64,000 bases of DNA from Roridomyces roridus (Eukaryota > Basidiomycota > Agaricomycetes > Agaricales > Mycenaceae): the NCBI GenBank assembly GCA_029378245.1, contig JARKIF010000006.1:310001-374000 (forward strand). The letters are read 5' to 3'. Below are positions 44,883 to 55,689 of the stretch, piece by piece. Position numbers and translations under genes: made by a program. A model generated the notes under the pieces. The model saw only the letters and a list, made by a program, of their open reading frames with translations. It was not told the origin of the DNA and searched no databases. Position 1 is the first letter of the stretch. Each line of letters starts with the position of its first letter.

Positions 44883-47313
44883 GAGGGGAGGGCGCAAGGC
44901 GAAGAGAGGCGTTTGGCTGCAACGACGCAATTCGGGTTATCTTTTATATATGCACGTTGACACCGTGGGTGGCGGAACGAGACGTGGGGTTCTACTTCCG
45001 TTCGATCGAATCGAGTCAGTCTTCTTTCCGTTTCCGTAGCGTAGCCTAGCGCCTAGTTGCCGTCGTGAAGGGCGTAAGTACTCGGAAAGGAGGGAATCAA
45101 TTTTTTTTAGCTTACTGCGGCACCGCGTGTTCAGGACAGTTACTTGGGAGCTTGTTGAACGGATGAAGCGCGAGTAAAGGAAATGAAATACTTCACAAGG
45201 TTGGGTGGAGACGATGAGATTGATTTCAGGGCGAGAGCCAGCGTGACGAGGGACGAAGCCACCCATCCTTATTAACGTACAATGTCGCCGGGTTTCTAGC
45301 GTTGGAGTAGGGATCTGGAAGGTGGCGCGACGAGATGTATTACGTGTCGGAAGAAAACGTGGTAGCTCAAGCGAGCAATTGCAAAGTGTACTTTCCTCGT
45401 GTGCGTGCCCTGCTGCTGGATTCTCGGACCTCCAGGCGAGGGGTTCGACAGCTGGATGGCTGGATAGATGAACGATCCGAGTAATCCGAGGGGAACGTCA
45501 ACGTGGATTAAACCCGGGTAGGAAGGAGACCAGCCTAGAAGCGCGCCAAAGCTACGCGCTTGCTGGAGGCAATGGGCACGGACCACCGCCAGTCGGAGCC
45601 TGTGAGATAGGGAGTAGTGGTTGGTGGGCAGCGCCGAGGATCCATGTATCGCGGGCTAGAAAGCCTATTAGAGAGAAGTACCACGGCAACCTTTCAGACG
45701 AGGCCCAGAGCATTATAATGCCCGGTCGCTACTGGAGACGTAAAGCCCCAAGAAAAGGATTTAAACTAGGTCAAAGAAACCTACTTACAGGCACGGGAAG
45801 GGAGGAAGTTCCAGAAGAGATCGTAAGCGCCAGTGTATTGTACGTCAGTTAGACGCATTCGGGAGTTGTACGATCGACCGCGGGCATACGAGTCAAGGGA
45901 AGGGTCAATGGAAATGCATCTCAATTAAAGAAGGGTACACACATATCAGATACCTGATGCTGCAGCGGGATAAACGCCCGTCGCCCGGGTGGTCGGACCT
46001 TGGCCTCGTTCATCGCGAGCAGCGCGGAAGCAAGAGGAGAGAGCAGGCGGCGCCACGTGGTGATGCGCAAACAATGAATTGATGGGATTCGGCACGTCGG
46101 CATTTCTGCCAGCACGCCGCACTTCGACTCCGCCCGGGTATCACCCGGGTACTAATTTATCGCAACTAGCCAAGGTTCTAGCTAGATCTCAGCCCGCGGT
46201 TCATGCGTCAATGAAACCCGGATCGAGGAAGTAAGCGAAAACGATGAATTGAACCGTCTTTGGAAATTTTGAACACATATCAACGGAGCAACAACGGAGT
46301 ACAAATGTCAAACGGAGAGTTGTCTCAGGCAAACTCTTTTGTGATTCCGAACGAATTCCGACGGGCATCCGTATGTTATCGCATCACCCCGGATAGCTTT
46401 CTTGCTGCGGATACCCAATGAAACCCTCGATGTTGAATCTGACCCCTCTGCCGCCCGCTGCACATACCAGTGAACCTAACCTGCTCGCCTGTTCGACTCA
46501 GGGCTAGCCGGAATTGCATTTCAATCTGGACAGGTTGGCTATATTTGCCTGCACTCAAACTGGCGCCGACATCCGCTGGAAGCCTGGTGCTCCCAATTCA
46601 ATCACCGGAGTGGCCGCTCCCGGTCGTCTCAGGTCAAGTAACGCCACTGGTCATAACACAACCTTTTACACAATCATTATTTGACCTTCTTTGTACATCC
46701 TGTACTCTAGGGAGTCGGATTCAATGACCGCTACGACGAGGAATGCAGTACCTATATAAACCAAGAGCGGCAGCCACCCCAAGTACGGCCGAAGTCTTTG
46801 TTCGAAATCGCCAGAGTTGGGGAACGGCGCTTGCATTCATATGGATTCAATTCCCTGGGCGGAGGCTGCTCTGTGGCATGGGAAGATGCTTGGTATTTTT
46901 ACAAGACACTCGGGCTTGGAAATACACCGATCTCATCACCGGGTACTTCGCAACTAGCCAAGGCTCGAGCTGATCTCAGCCAGCGCTTTACGTCAATGAG
47001 ACCTGAATGCATCGAAGCAGGCAGAGAATAGGATGGCTTGAACCATTTTTGTGGTTGTCAAACCATCCGTTCATGCCCGGGGCGCCTACATATCAACAGA
47101 GAGTACCCAATTCCGATCCGTATGTTATCGCATCACCCGGAGAACTTTCCCGTTTGGGACGTGGCATTCGAATAGCCTTCTTGCTGGGATCGGTACCAAT
47201 GAATCCAACCAACTGAAACCCTACATATTCTGACCGCGCCTGCACTGCGCATACCAGTGAACGTAACCTGTATAAATATTCCAACTGAAGCAGACGGTGG
47301 ACCTCACCATAAC
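44883..47313. other. Long intergenic stretch with a duplicated promoter block
   Basis: No gene was recognised. Its right half contains two diverged direct copies of a roughly 340-bp block (46141-46493 and 46936-47270); the second runs into the TATA box of the serine hydrolase. Confidence 0.55.
46141..46493. repeat. Direct repeat copy A (partner 46936-47270)
   Basis: Shared landmarks in the same order are ACCCGGGTACT, CAACTAGCCAAGG, GATCTCAGCC, CGTCAATGA, ACATATCAACGGAG-type, GTATGTTATCGCATCACC, CTTTCTTGCTG, TGAAACCCT, TTGAATCTGACC and CATACCAGTGAACCTAACCT. Copy B has the same landmarks with substitutions and small indels, and ends directly at the TATAAATA box (47271-47278) of the downstream gene; copy A lacks that box. 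This looks like an old promoter-region duplication. Confidence 0.7.
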
Positions 47314-48105
47314 ATGCAGTTTCTCCCTCTCTTCCTCTTCATACTATGCTCTACCGTTCACGCATTGAACAACTCAACCGAAATTCTCTCCCCAGCTATT
47401 GATTCGTTCATCAGCCAAACCCTCAAAGAATGGAATTCTCCTGGTGGGATGGCCGTCGCCGTTGTCCGAGCCGACGGACAGGGCGGCTGGTCAGTCGAGA
47501 CCAAGGGGTACGGCGTCGCGAGCGCCAACGGTAGCAAAATAACACCGGACACCATCTTTCCCATTGGCTCCAACTCCAAGGTGGCTGGCTCTATGCCTTA
47601 TTTCGAAGAAGCTAACAGTGATTCCAAGCTCTTCACCGTCCTCGGCACCGGACTCCTCATCTCCAACTCAACTATCACACCCCCTCTTTCCTGGAAGTCC
47701 ACAATCGCGTCAATAATCCCAGGATGGAAGCTCATGGACCCCGTCGCATCCTCCGAAAGCACCATCATCGACCTCATGAGCCACCGCACTGGCTTGCCCG
47801 ACCACGACTTCTCATTCTTCATCCAAAACAACACCATCCCCGCCATTCTACACCGCCTACCATTACTCAAGCCCTCCGCGCCCTTCCGCTCGATGTTCCA
47901 ATACACGAACGTGATGTACAGTGTCCTGTCGTCCCTCCCCTCTTTCCTGCTCCCCTCCAAACCCTCTTTTGGGTCGTTCATCAAGGAGAATATATTTGAG
48001 CCCCTGGGGTTGAATGATACGACGTATTCCCTCGACCGGGTGGGCAGGAGTGGGAGGTTGGCCGATGGGTTTGCCAGGGACGGCGTCAATGCAACGAGGA
48101 AGAGC
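47314..48105 (+). pseudogene. Serine hydrolase / class C beta-lactamase-like gene, 3' half missing
   Basis: The ATG at 47314, 36 bp below TATAAATA, gives the signal peptide MQFLPLFLFILCSTVHA. The family landmarks are WNSPGGMAVAVVRADG, TIFPIGSNSK (SxxK nucleophile motif, followed by a 48-nt in-frame GT-AG intron), LFTVLGTGLLI, LMSHRTGLPDHDF, FQYTNVMYSVL (YxN motif), FIKENIFEPLGLNDTTYS and GFARDGVN. Homology stops at about 48100, roughly mid-protein, before the third (KTG/HxG) motif. The frame stays open to 48414, but only by reading the antisense of the neighbouring glutaminase. A chimeric protein of about 365 residues is possible, but it should be inactive. Confidence 0.8.
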
Positions 48106-49283
48106 ACGACTCACCACAGCCGCAGCCGTGCTGAACTTGCTCCAAAAGTACAGACTCCGCGATTGCATCTTCCCATTCGGCAGCACGTACTCCACGGCGG
48201 GGTCGCGGATGTGGCCGATGGAGAAGACGACGGATCCCGTCTTGACTTTACCAAAGTCCTTGGCGAGAGCGAACACGGGCCACGCGTCGCTGGTAGCACG
48301 GAACAGCGTGTCTTTGGTGTTGGGAAGGGAGGAGTTGCTCAAGAAGTTGCCGCGGACGAAGACGTCGGGACCGGTTTGGTACATGACGCCTTTGCCCTAT
48401 TAATTCATAAATAAGAGGGAAGAATGATGAGGAGTCGATGGAACGCACGGGGAGAGTCGAGTAATACAGCGAGCCGTCTGATATCGAGTTAAATGAAGCA
48501 CAAAGGACGAGAGTAGCGGACGCATATGCGATATGATCGTTGACCTCTTGCCACATCGCAGGGTACTGGAAGCTTATTTCATGGCTCACGATACCCTTGG
48601 TCGTCGTCTCCCATTGCAAGTCCCAGCTGTCATCGCCAGTAAGCCACTCGCCCGTTATATCAGAGTACACCTTGACGTCGTGAGTCTTGCCGTCCGTGGA
48701 GGAGAAGGAAACGTCCATGTATGCAAGTGGGATGGATAGTTTGACGAGATCCGTCTGAAAAATACGGTGAGCCGAGGGGAGAGCACAAGTATGGACGCCG
48801 TGTGGTACCTCGACGGGACTCAGGAATGTGACAGTGAGGTCGACAGGCCCGGCTGAGAGCACGAAAATCGACTGGGTCGACGTGAACTGCGATCGAATAT
48901 TAGCACTGGCGATGCAAGGAACGACGAGTCTCACGTTGAAGCTTTTTTGGGTAGCCGTCGTGAACGGGACGTCACCGACACCAGCGCCCCCTAGGAACTT
49001 GTACTGCTGTCCATCGACACTGACGAACCCAGTCCACGCAGCAACCTAGGCTCTTTCAGAGACGCGACTACCAAACGAAATCATGCCGACGTACCTTCCC
49101 AGCCCAATGCGTAGGCCAAGCGTCATTCAGCGCAACACCCTCGCCCTGCGGAAGCCACGTCGAGAGATAGGGAGAGCGCACGGTGAGGGGGATGGCTGCC
49201 GGATTGAACGGGGTCGAAGTCCAGCTGGGCGTGGCAAGAGTATGGAGCGCGAAGAGCGCCGTGCAGATGAGTGGGGAACGCAT
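48106..49283 (-). pseudogene. Glutaminase-A-like gene (DUF5127 N-terminal domain), 3' part missing
   Basis: The ATG at 49283 gives the signal peptide MRSPLICTALFALHTLATPS. The frame continues PFNPAAIPLTVRSPYLSTWL, GVALNDAWPTHWAGK, VAAWTGFVSVDGQQYKFLGG, FTSTQSIFVLSAGPVDLTVT, IPLAYMDVSFSSTDGKTHDV, QEVNDHIAYASATLVLCASF and SRSLYFWSKFSTAAAV. These are the successive landmarks of the N-terminal half of fungal secreted glutaminases. After WSKFSTAAAV a splice donor GTGAGT is present, but the expected following exons (helical catalytic domain, about 300 residues) are absent. The sequence beyond belongs to the convergent serine hydrolase. Promoter and signal peptide are intact, so a truncated secreted product is conceivable. 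Confidence 0.8.
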
Positions 49284-49675
49284 CGTCGAACGAATCAGCC
49301 TTTTGTACTTACGCGTCGCTACCACCGCTACGCGTTTCCATCTGATGAGCGTCGGTCGCGTGATGGACTAGGCGCGTGGAGGGCTTGACTCGGAATGACG
49401 TGGTTTACGGCAAAGCCTGGGGGCGGGGAGTGAGTGGAGGAGTGTGGAGCAGGAATGTTTCAGAGGACAGTGGAAGGAGAGAGCGAACAGGGGCAAAAGG
49501 GTGGGCCACAAGAGGCCACAAACAGAGGGATGGTCATGTGACGCATGACGCGCGTCGCGCGGGGCTTATCCCGTGGGGCAGATCGGAGAAGGGCACATGA
49601 CAATGCCCTCTCGGAGATGGATCAGATTCATTGGCCTCTGTCCGTGCTCAGACCGCTGACTCGATCCTCACTCAG
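49284..49675. other. Spacer between glutaminase start and Maf remnant
   Basis: It is presumably the glutaminase promoter. The N-terminal part expected for the Maf-like gene that follows is not present here. Confidence 0.5.
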
Positions 49676-50025
49676 CTCGATCGACGAGCACTCGCTGGTC
49701 TACTTTGCCGACAACTCCAAAGAGATGATCGACGCATACGTACAGAGTGAGGAAGGCTTGTCTTTGGCTGGAGGGTTTGCTAGCGGCTATAAGTACAGGT
49801 GAGTTTCCCTTCTGGTCTATAGCCGAGACTTCATAGGACATAGGGCCGCGGGGGCGTTCTAATCCGCAAGGTAGACGTAGTCTCTCTTGACAGATGTTTA
49901 TCAACTTGCCGCTCGTACCTAAGGTAGACGGGGATTACAACAACGTCGTCGGCTTCCCTGCGGCGTCATTCTTCCGGTTGTTGGATCTACTCGTCAAGGA
50001 GGATGGTGACTTTTTGGAGATTTAA
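49676..50025 (+). pseudogene. C-terminal remnant of a Maf-like nucleotide pyrophosphatase
   Basis: After a splice acceptor (CTCACTCAG) the frame reads SIDEHSLVYFADNSKEMIDA and YVQSEEGLSLAGGF. Two introns later come GRGGVLIRK and VDGDYNNVVGFPAASFFRLL, ending KEDGDFLEI-stop at 50025. DAYV-xx-EGL-xx-AGGF and the KIDGDYNNVVGFP tail are diagnostic of the Maf/Ham1-like house-cleaning pyrophosphatases. The N-terminal two thirds, including the SxSPRR start motif, is missing. The join between the AGGF exon and the next is irregular (reads SGYKYR instead of the expected IQG). It is taken as a 5'-truncated relic. Confidence 0.7.
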
Positions 50026-50421
50026 ACGCCTTTGTGTTTCACCTCTAGGACTATAATTCGATTCCCGTGGCATGGCGTCTGTGCATCAATGAATTTGTTT
50101 CGGGACCCGCAACGAGCAGATGGAAACGTCGCCTCGTCGAGACTCAGACTGCAGAGTCGACAACGTCCTTTTCACACGATAGACTTTTGAGCTGTACAAC
50201 TTGCGAGATTCGCAGCTGTGGCCAGATGTTTCGGGTTCGGGATGCATTTTTTTCACCCAAAGAATCTCCTGTTCATCCGAAGATACCGTCCTCAATTCAA
50301 AAAAGCAGAACGCGTATAGATAATGACTCAGATACATGGGATGGGATTTACCAGATCCTAAAGGTACAAATGGGAGCATTTAGATACATCTCGGGGGAAA
50401 GGTCCGTGAAACCAACGGCGA
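50026..50421. other. Spacer between Maf relic and RCR-like gene
   Basis: The 3' ends of two convergent genes meet here. No other feature was recognised. Confidence 0.5.
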
Positions 50422-51090
50422 TCAGCGCCGGAATCCGCCCACAAAGTTATCGTCTCTGCCATCGTTTTTGTCCTGTACACAAAAGGTCAGTGCGAGTCCG
50501 AGCGAGCAGTGAGAAGGAGAACGGACGCACATTGACATGAGCTTGAGGCGGCGGACCGGGAGGCTATATCGAGACGGCGATAGTTAGCAAATAGAATGAT
50601 TCCGCAGCAGGCGGGAGAACTAGGACTCACCGGGGCATACTGTTGCTGCGACGTGTACGGCGGTGGTACAGGTTCCGTGCCCTTGGTGGGAGGGTACTCT
50701 GAGCCTTGGTTACCGTAGCCTTGTTGGTAATTCGCGTAGGACCCCTGATTCGGGTTGGGTGCGCTACTCCAGGGTGCGTATCCACCACCAAAGTTCCCCG
50801 AAGGGGGTTTCGCAGCGAGGATGCCACCGCCAGACGAGTAGTAGGAGCCGGTTCGCATGCGTCGTCTGCGTGCGGCCAAGAAGAGGTAGAGTAGGAGAAG
50901 GAGTATCACGATGGCTGACACAGGTTTTGAATCAGCGTATTCCCGTTTGCACAAGAGGGGAGACGGGCGCACCAATGACAGCGCCTACGATGCGGGACGT
51001 CGTACTCCGATGGTGGTTGTTGTTAAACTCGTCAAAGGCATATGAAGGTGTTATTGAGAGGGCGAGCGCAAGGGCGAGAGTTGTCGACAT
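50422..51090 (-). CDS. Small single-pass membrane protein with PY motif (RCR-like)
   Basis: The ATG at 51090 gives a signal or anchor MSTTLALALALSITPSYAFD, a short luminal EFNNNHHRSTTSRIVGAVI, then across an intron the helix AIVILLLLLYLFLAARRRRM with a basic stop-transfer. The cytosolic tail is Gly/Pro/Tyr/Gln-rich (SYYSSGGGIL, NPNQGSYANYQQGYGN) and contains VPPPY, a PPxY motif of the kind bound by Rsp5-type ubiquitin ligases. The last exons read PPGPPPQAHVN and DKNDGRDDNFVGGFRR-stop. The layout matches RCR proteins, which affect plasma-membrane protein traffic and Congo-red resistance in yeast. AT-rich TATAATATTAAA (about 51138-51149) lies upstream. Length is about 155 residues. Confidence 0.65.
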
Positions 51091-53279
51091 GAGGGTGGGA
51101 GGAGAACAATTGGGGCTGCGGAATGAGGCCGCTGTTTAATATTATATGACGCATGGTGGTTCGGCGACTCGGCCCAAGGCGGTGCTCGGAAGCAATGGAG
51201 CTCCGGCCCGAAGGCTGTGTCTGATAGGGGCTTGGACCATTCCACGATCCCGTCTGGAGCGGCTGAGATTCGAATCCAAGACCCACGAAGAGTGAAATGC
51301 TAGAACCGTTCTCGTTCAATTCTGGCCTCATCCTTACAATCAACTTGATTCCAAGGCCAAGCTTGAAGGTGCTTCAGAATACTATACGCCTCCGTTGTGA
51401 GTTGACCAGTTTACACACTCACACTCCGGATTTGGTCTCCGTTCGACTCGGAGTTGTGTCGTGAGGCAGAGAGGAAGGCTTTATTTTGTTCCTTGTATTT
51501 AACCGTGTGCGGCGTGCCGCAGTGATAGGCTTTCTATGTACCCCTCAAGTACATAGTCGCTTGATGAAGAACGGATGAGTACACGGCAAGGAACACGCTC
51601 TGTTCCATTGACTACTTACGTGGCTCCAAACGCAAGTGCACTATCCCTGGGTAAGGTTGTGCCGGCAGCAATACAGTGACCGAATAAACACCTCGACCTT
51701 TGCGCGTTCGGGATTCCACCCAGCCCACAGCGAGCGACGGCCTTCTCGAGTATTCACACGAGTTCGAGCGGAGGCTTCTCTAATCGACCCTTCCGAATGA
51801 AAGCTCGACTTTCACGAGGGGATTTTGAGTTCGACTCAAAAGGTTGGTTTAGGCGGAACACGGTGAAACAGTGCACTAGGGTGCGGCCGTGAAATAGAAA
51901 CTCTGGGTAGTATCGAATGTAGTGAGATAACTCAACCACAAACTCAACCACTAATCAATCTAAATCTCAACCAATCCAATGCTCGTGTGTGTGTGTTCGG
52001 GGTAGTAGGACAGGCGTCTCGTCCGTCAAAACCTCGGTACAACGTCAAAGGTAACTCTCGGGGGTTCAAGCTCGTCGTGTCCGAACGCGCAGTCTCAAGC
52101 TAACTAGCCGGGGCTCAGTCAAACTCAAATCTCTAGGTTGTGTTCTGAGCAATTTATTGTCCGCACTGGTCTCACAGATTGGAGGGGTAAAATCTACTAC
52201 TGTACATGCTATTTTGCTATGGCTTTTATACATTTTGCGGACTGAAGAATATATATGGTATCTGTGATGCCAAGGCCTCTTCTGGCCAATGGCATAGCTC
52301 TCATTCCTCTTTCTGATCGGTTCGTCAGGATTGCGTGCTTGATGCCTCAGTCAGCCGTCGATCCTCACGTGCTGCCGGGAGTTCCAGAACGCTCCATCGG
52401 TTTATCTCTTTCCCTCTCAGACTGGCCGGAGGTTCCCTTCTGCCATAGATGCCTCAACCAGTCTGCCGGGGGCTTGCTAGGCAGGTAATCAACCTGCCCG
52501 AGCCTCATCATCGATAATTGTGTCTCGGTTGGCTTTGGAGCCGGTGATGCCGGAAGTCGGCACTCGCGGCTTGTCAAACTTCTCTTTCTCAGTATCTCTG
52601 ATATGTCTCCGGCAGACGTTTACTGACGTCCGGCCCCTACGTGCGTGCCTGAATGGTTGGGTAATGCAACATTCGTAATAGTCTGGTCTGATCTCCCCGG
52701 GTTCAACTCCCGGTGAGTACGGTTCGAGTATTGTCTCTGTTGGTAGGTGGGACGGGCAGTCCCTTCTGATCCTCTTGGTTACTCTCGGGCAGTAGTACAC
52801 AGTCGTCAACTAATTCCCAAAGCCCTTGAGTTTAATACACTGCCCCGAGGCGGACATGTACCCTCAACATTGATGTTATGCCTCACTGTTCCCGGGACTT
52901 GCTTGTAAGCTGGAAACACAATATTTCGTAAATTCCCGGCGTGTAAAAGTACACTGCTTATCAATGGCTCCCCGATGGGAGCCTGAATGTATTGTGCGTA
53001 CGACGCGGATACAGATGTATGGTGAACGAAGAGATGGAGAGCGGCTAATGCCTAATGATAATTTTTTTTTTTTTTTGATGGGGGAAGGGAAAGGCGAGGC
53101 GATGAGCCGAGATGGGATAAGGTGAATTATTGGTAGAAGACGGGGATTAATTTGAAGGGCCCGGAGCGACCGGCGGCACTGTCACGGGCAGAGCGGCCCC
53201 GAGGAAAGAGGATGGAGGCATCGAGCCGCCAAAAGGCGAAGGGTTGTGCGAGTCCCCGAGCGACGAGCGAGAGGTCGTT
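51091..53279. other. Long intergenic stretch
   Basis: No protein gene was recognised. It contains a tRNA-like sequence (52645-52721) and a run of 15 T (53062-53076) about 200 bp from the 3' end of the reverse-transcriptase frame. The expected tyrosine-recombinase ORF of a DIRS-type element was not found here. Confidence 0.5.
52645..52721 (+). other. tRNA-like sequence with box A and box B resemblance
   Basis: A perfect T-arm is present: CCGGG-TTCAACT-CCCGG (52697-52713), containing a good box B. The flanking 7-mers GTGCCTG (5') and TGAGTAC (3', 52714-52720) can pair at six of seven positions if G-T pairs are allowed. TGCCTGAATGGTTGGG resembles a box A. The anticodon arm does not fold convincingly, so a tRNA pseudogene or the head of a SINE is more likely than a working tRNA. 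Confidence 0.3.
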
Positions 53280-55275
53280 TTATGAACGCTCCAGCGCATC
53301 CCGAGGGGGCGAAAAAGGGTGTATGAGGAGGCCGGGCACGAGGGACACAGCGCGATCGTTGTCCCACCGCGAGATGGCGTCGGCCACCGAATTCTGAGCT
53401 CCAGGGACATGTAGGACACGGAGTTCGAGGTCCCCGCCGATGAGGACGTCGACAGAGGATTTGAGGATTTCGTTGTAGGCCGGTAGTGCCCTGAGTGATC
53501 CAAAAATGTCGACTGTGTTGGAGCTATCCGTATGTACGGTTACACGCGAACCGGCAGGGAGGTGCTTCCCCGCGTAGTGGATGGCGGAGCAAACACACAG
53601 CGCCTCGAAGAAGAAAATCTTGAGCTCGGGGTCGACGTCGGACGGAAGCGCGGATTGGAATGCCAAGCCCAAGGCGGGAATAAAGAAACCCATCCCACCG
53701 CGCTCTGCACCGTGCGTGGACGCGTCGCAGAAGATGATGAGATGAGCGTCGTTCGGATGGTAGTCAACGGACTTGATGAGGAAGATACCGTCCGACGCTT
53801 CAACGTGGTTCGCGAGCCACGAGAGGTCGCGGCGAACAGCCTCGTTGATGGTGATGCCGGCGTCGAGATGCTCCTTGTCCTTCATCTTTGCGTAGACGTT
53901 GGACAGACCGGGTTTGAGTAGCGGAAAGACGTTGAATGACCAGTTGGCGTAGCCGGCGAGTGCCAACCAGTCTCGAAAGGAGCGACGAACCGCGTGCTTC
54001 GCCCACGAACGTAACTCCGCCACGAATGCCCTGCGAGAGTCCTCCGGCAAGGAAATTCGCATGCGTTTGGAGTCGACCAGGAAGCCAATTACTGTAAGCT
54101 CCGTGCCGAAGAGCTGCTTGTCCTCCGAATGAGGAACGCCAAGCATGTCCCAGAGAAGGAGAAGGCGAGTCTGGTTGCGGGGGAAGGAGCGGTTGTAAGG
54201 TTTGTAGAAAGCGAGCTCGTTCGCGGCTTGTGCGGAGAAAAAGTCGTCCATGTACGCAAACAACAGGGAGACAATGAAGAAGACGACGGCGGCAATCCAC
54301 AGGATAAACCCAGCAAAGGTCGTCCAGAGAGGAGGAGATGCAGAGCAGCCGAATGTCGCTGCACGGTCGACATGATAAGCGTTACCGATCTTGTAGACTT
54401 GCCAGGACTGCCACAGAAGATGCATCGGCAGCACCTTGAAGGCACCCTTGACCAGTGTTCACCCAAAGGGCAAAGCCCTATGAGCTCATAGCCCTTTGAG
54501 ACCCCTCTGCAGAGGCCTATGAAAATTTTCGTGACATTTCAAAGCTCTCAGAGCCCTATGAGATCACGTGCTTTTCGCATCAATCAATCGATCAATCACC
54601 GGAGGGAGGCGCATCAGGTCACACCGACGAGTCACGGCAACCCGCCCCCCTTTGTTGGCATCATTTCTACTCAAACAGAAAGAGAAATTAGCTGTCTGGT
54701 TCTCGGCATTCAGAAAACTGCTCATCTCTGTGTTTCTGTCAAGGTTCTGTGCCTTAAATCTAATGTTCGAAAAAATGTGATTTTTTCTCAGAGGCCTTTG
54801 GGATGCCCTATGAGAAAAGTCCTTTGACCTTTGCAAGGCCTTTGAGCCTCCGGGACCCCGATTCAAAGCCCTCTGGGCGAACACTGCCCTTGACGTCGGA
54901 TTTGAATATATTGATCTCAGCGTCCGGGCCGAGTTCGCGACGTAGGCAACGGAGATGGTCGGCAAACTCCCGTATGCCGTCCATCCGAGTGGAGTTTGTG
55001 TCGAAACGGGAGATGGTGGAGTTCCTGGAAACATCTCCAGCGGAGAAGTCGGTGATGAGGCGAAGCTTCTCGGAGCGTGGTTTGGGAACGCCGTGCGTGG
55101 GGATAGCATGCATGCCTGGCAGCAGATGCGGGAATGGATCCGAGAAGCGACCCGCAGACATCTCTTCGTCTCGGGTTTTCTCCAAGAAGGCCAGCTCCGC
55201 GCTCGAGCGTGGCTCCTCAGAGCTATCGAGGGTTGTCGGTGTTGGAGGTTCCAGATCCATGTCGCGCATTGCTCC
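53280..55275 (-). pseudogene. DIRS-like reverse transcriptase / RNase H, interrupted by an insertion
   Basis: The frame opens near 55269 with MRDMDLEPPTPTTLDSSEEP and reads KPRSEKLRLITDFSAGD and FKSDVKG. It is then cut by a 434-bp element (54453-54886) and resumes AFKVLPMHLLWQSWQVYKIG, followed by LLFAYMDDFFSAQAANELAF with the RT box YMDD. RNase H residues follow: IIFCDASTHGAERGGMGFFI (Asp), FFFEALCVCSAIHYA (Glu), VTVHTDSSNTVDIF (Asp) and PGAQNSVADAISRWD (Asp), with a stop at 53280. The order RT then RNase H, with this YMDDFF box, is that of DIRS-group retroelements in Agaricomycetes. The insertion and the absence of a recombinase ORF make it inactive. Confidence 0.75.
54453..54886. mobile_element. 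434-bp non-autonomous hAT-type element with 8-bp target duplication
   Basis: The left end reads CAGTGTTCACCCAAAGGGC. The reverse complement of the right end reads CAGTGTTCGCCCAGAGGGC, so 17 of 19 terminal bases are identical. CCCTTGAC occurs directly on both sides (54445-54452 and 54887-54894). Removing the element and one duplicate restores an open frame across the reverse transcriptase at the codons for SDVKGAFK. CAG-starting termini and an 8-bp duplication are hallmarks of hAT elements. The interior is rich in CCTTTGAG/GCCCTATGAG words and does not encode a transposase. Confidence 0.88.
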
Positions 55276-55689
55276 CGTCGCCGTGCAGGGTTTCCGTCGT
55301 ATTTACGAGTCCGATGTTCCTGTCGTGCCTTGTCCTGAATTAGTTGCTATTAGTAGATAGAATACCTACCGTATATAAGCCGTAGACACATTTTGTATTC
55401 GGTGCGCGTTTGCAACGGGTTCACTGCTTATCTGGAAGCCTCTGAAGTTCCAACACAAACGCGCTAGCACAACCCACTCGTCGTCGCTCAACCGCCACTC
55501 AGTCGCCTGCTCACCGTCTGGGGCACTGTTTTATCCTCCCCTCCGTCCCGGCACTCAGTCGCCTTCGCGGCGCTGTTTTATCGTTTCCCGGTTGTCGCCT
55601 TCGCCTTCGCTGCCGCTGCCACCCGTCGCTCCATCTCATTGTCGCCGTCGTTATCGCCGCCCGTCGTCTGTCGCCCGTCGCCGTTGTTC

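Noticed and set aside
48106..48414. C-terminal continuation of the serine hydrolase frame
   Set aside because: It is the antisense of glutaminase exons and shows no hydrolase landmarks. Kept only as a possible chimeric tail.
51255..51285. Possible tRNA B box GATTCGAATCC
   Set aside because: The flanking bases do not form a T-stem on either strand, and no acceptor stem is present.
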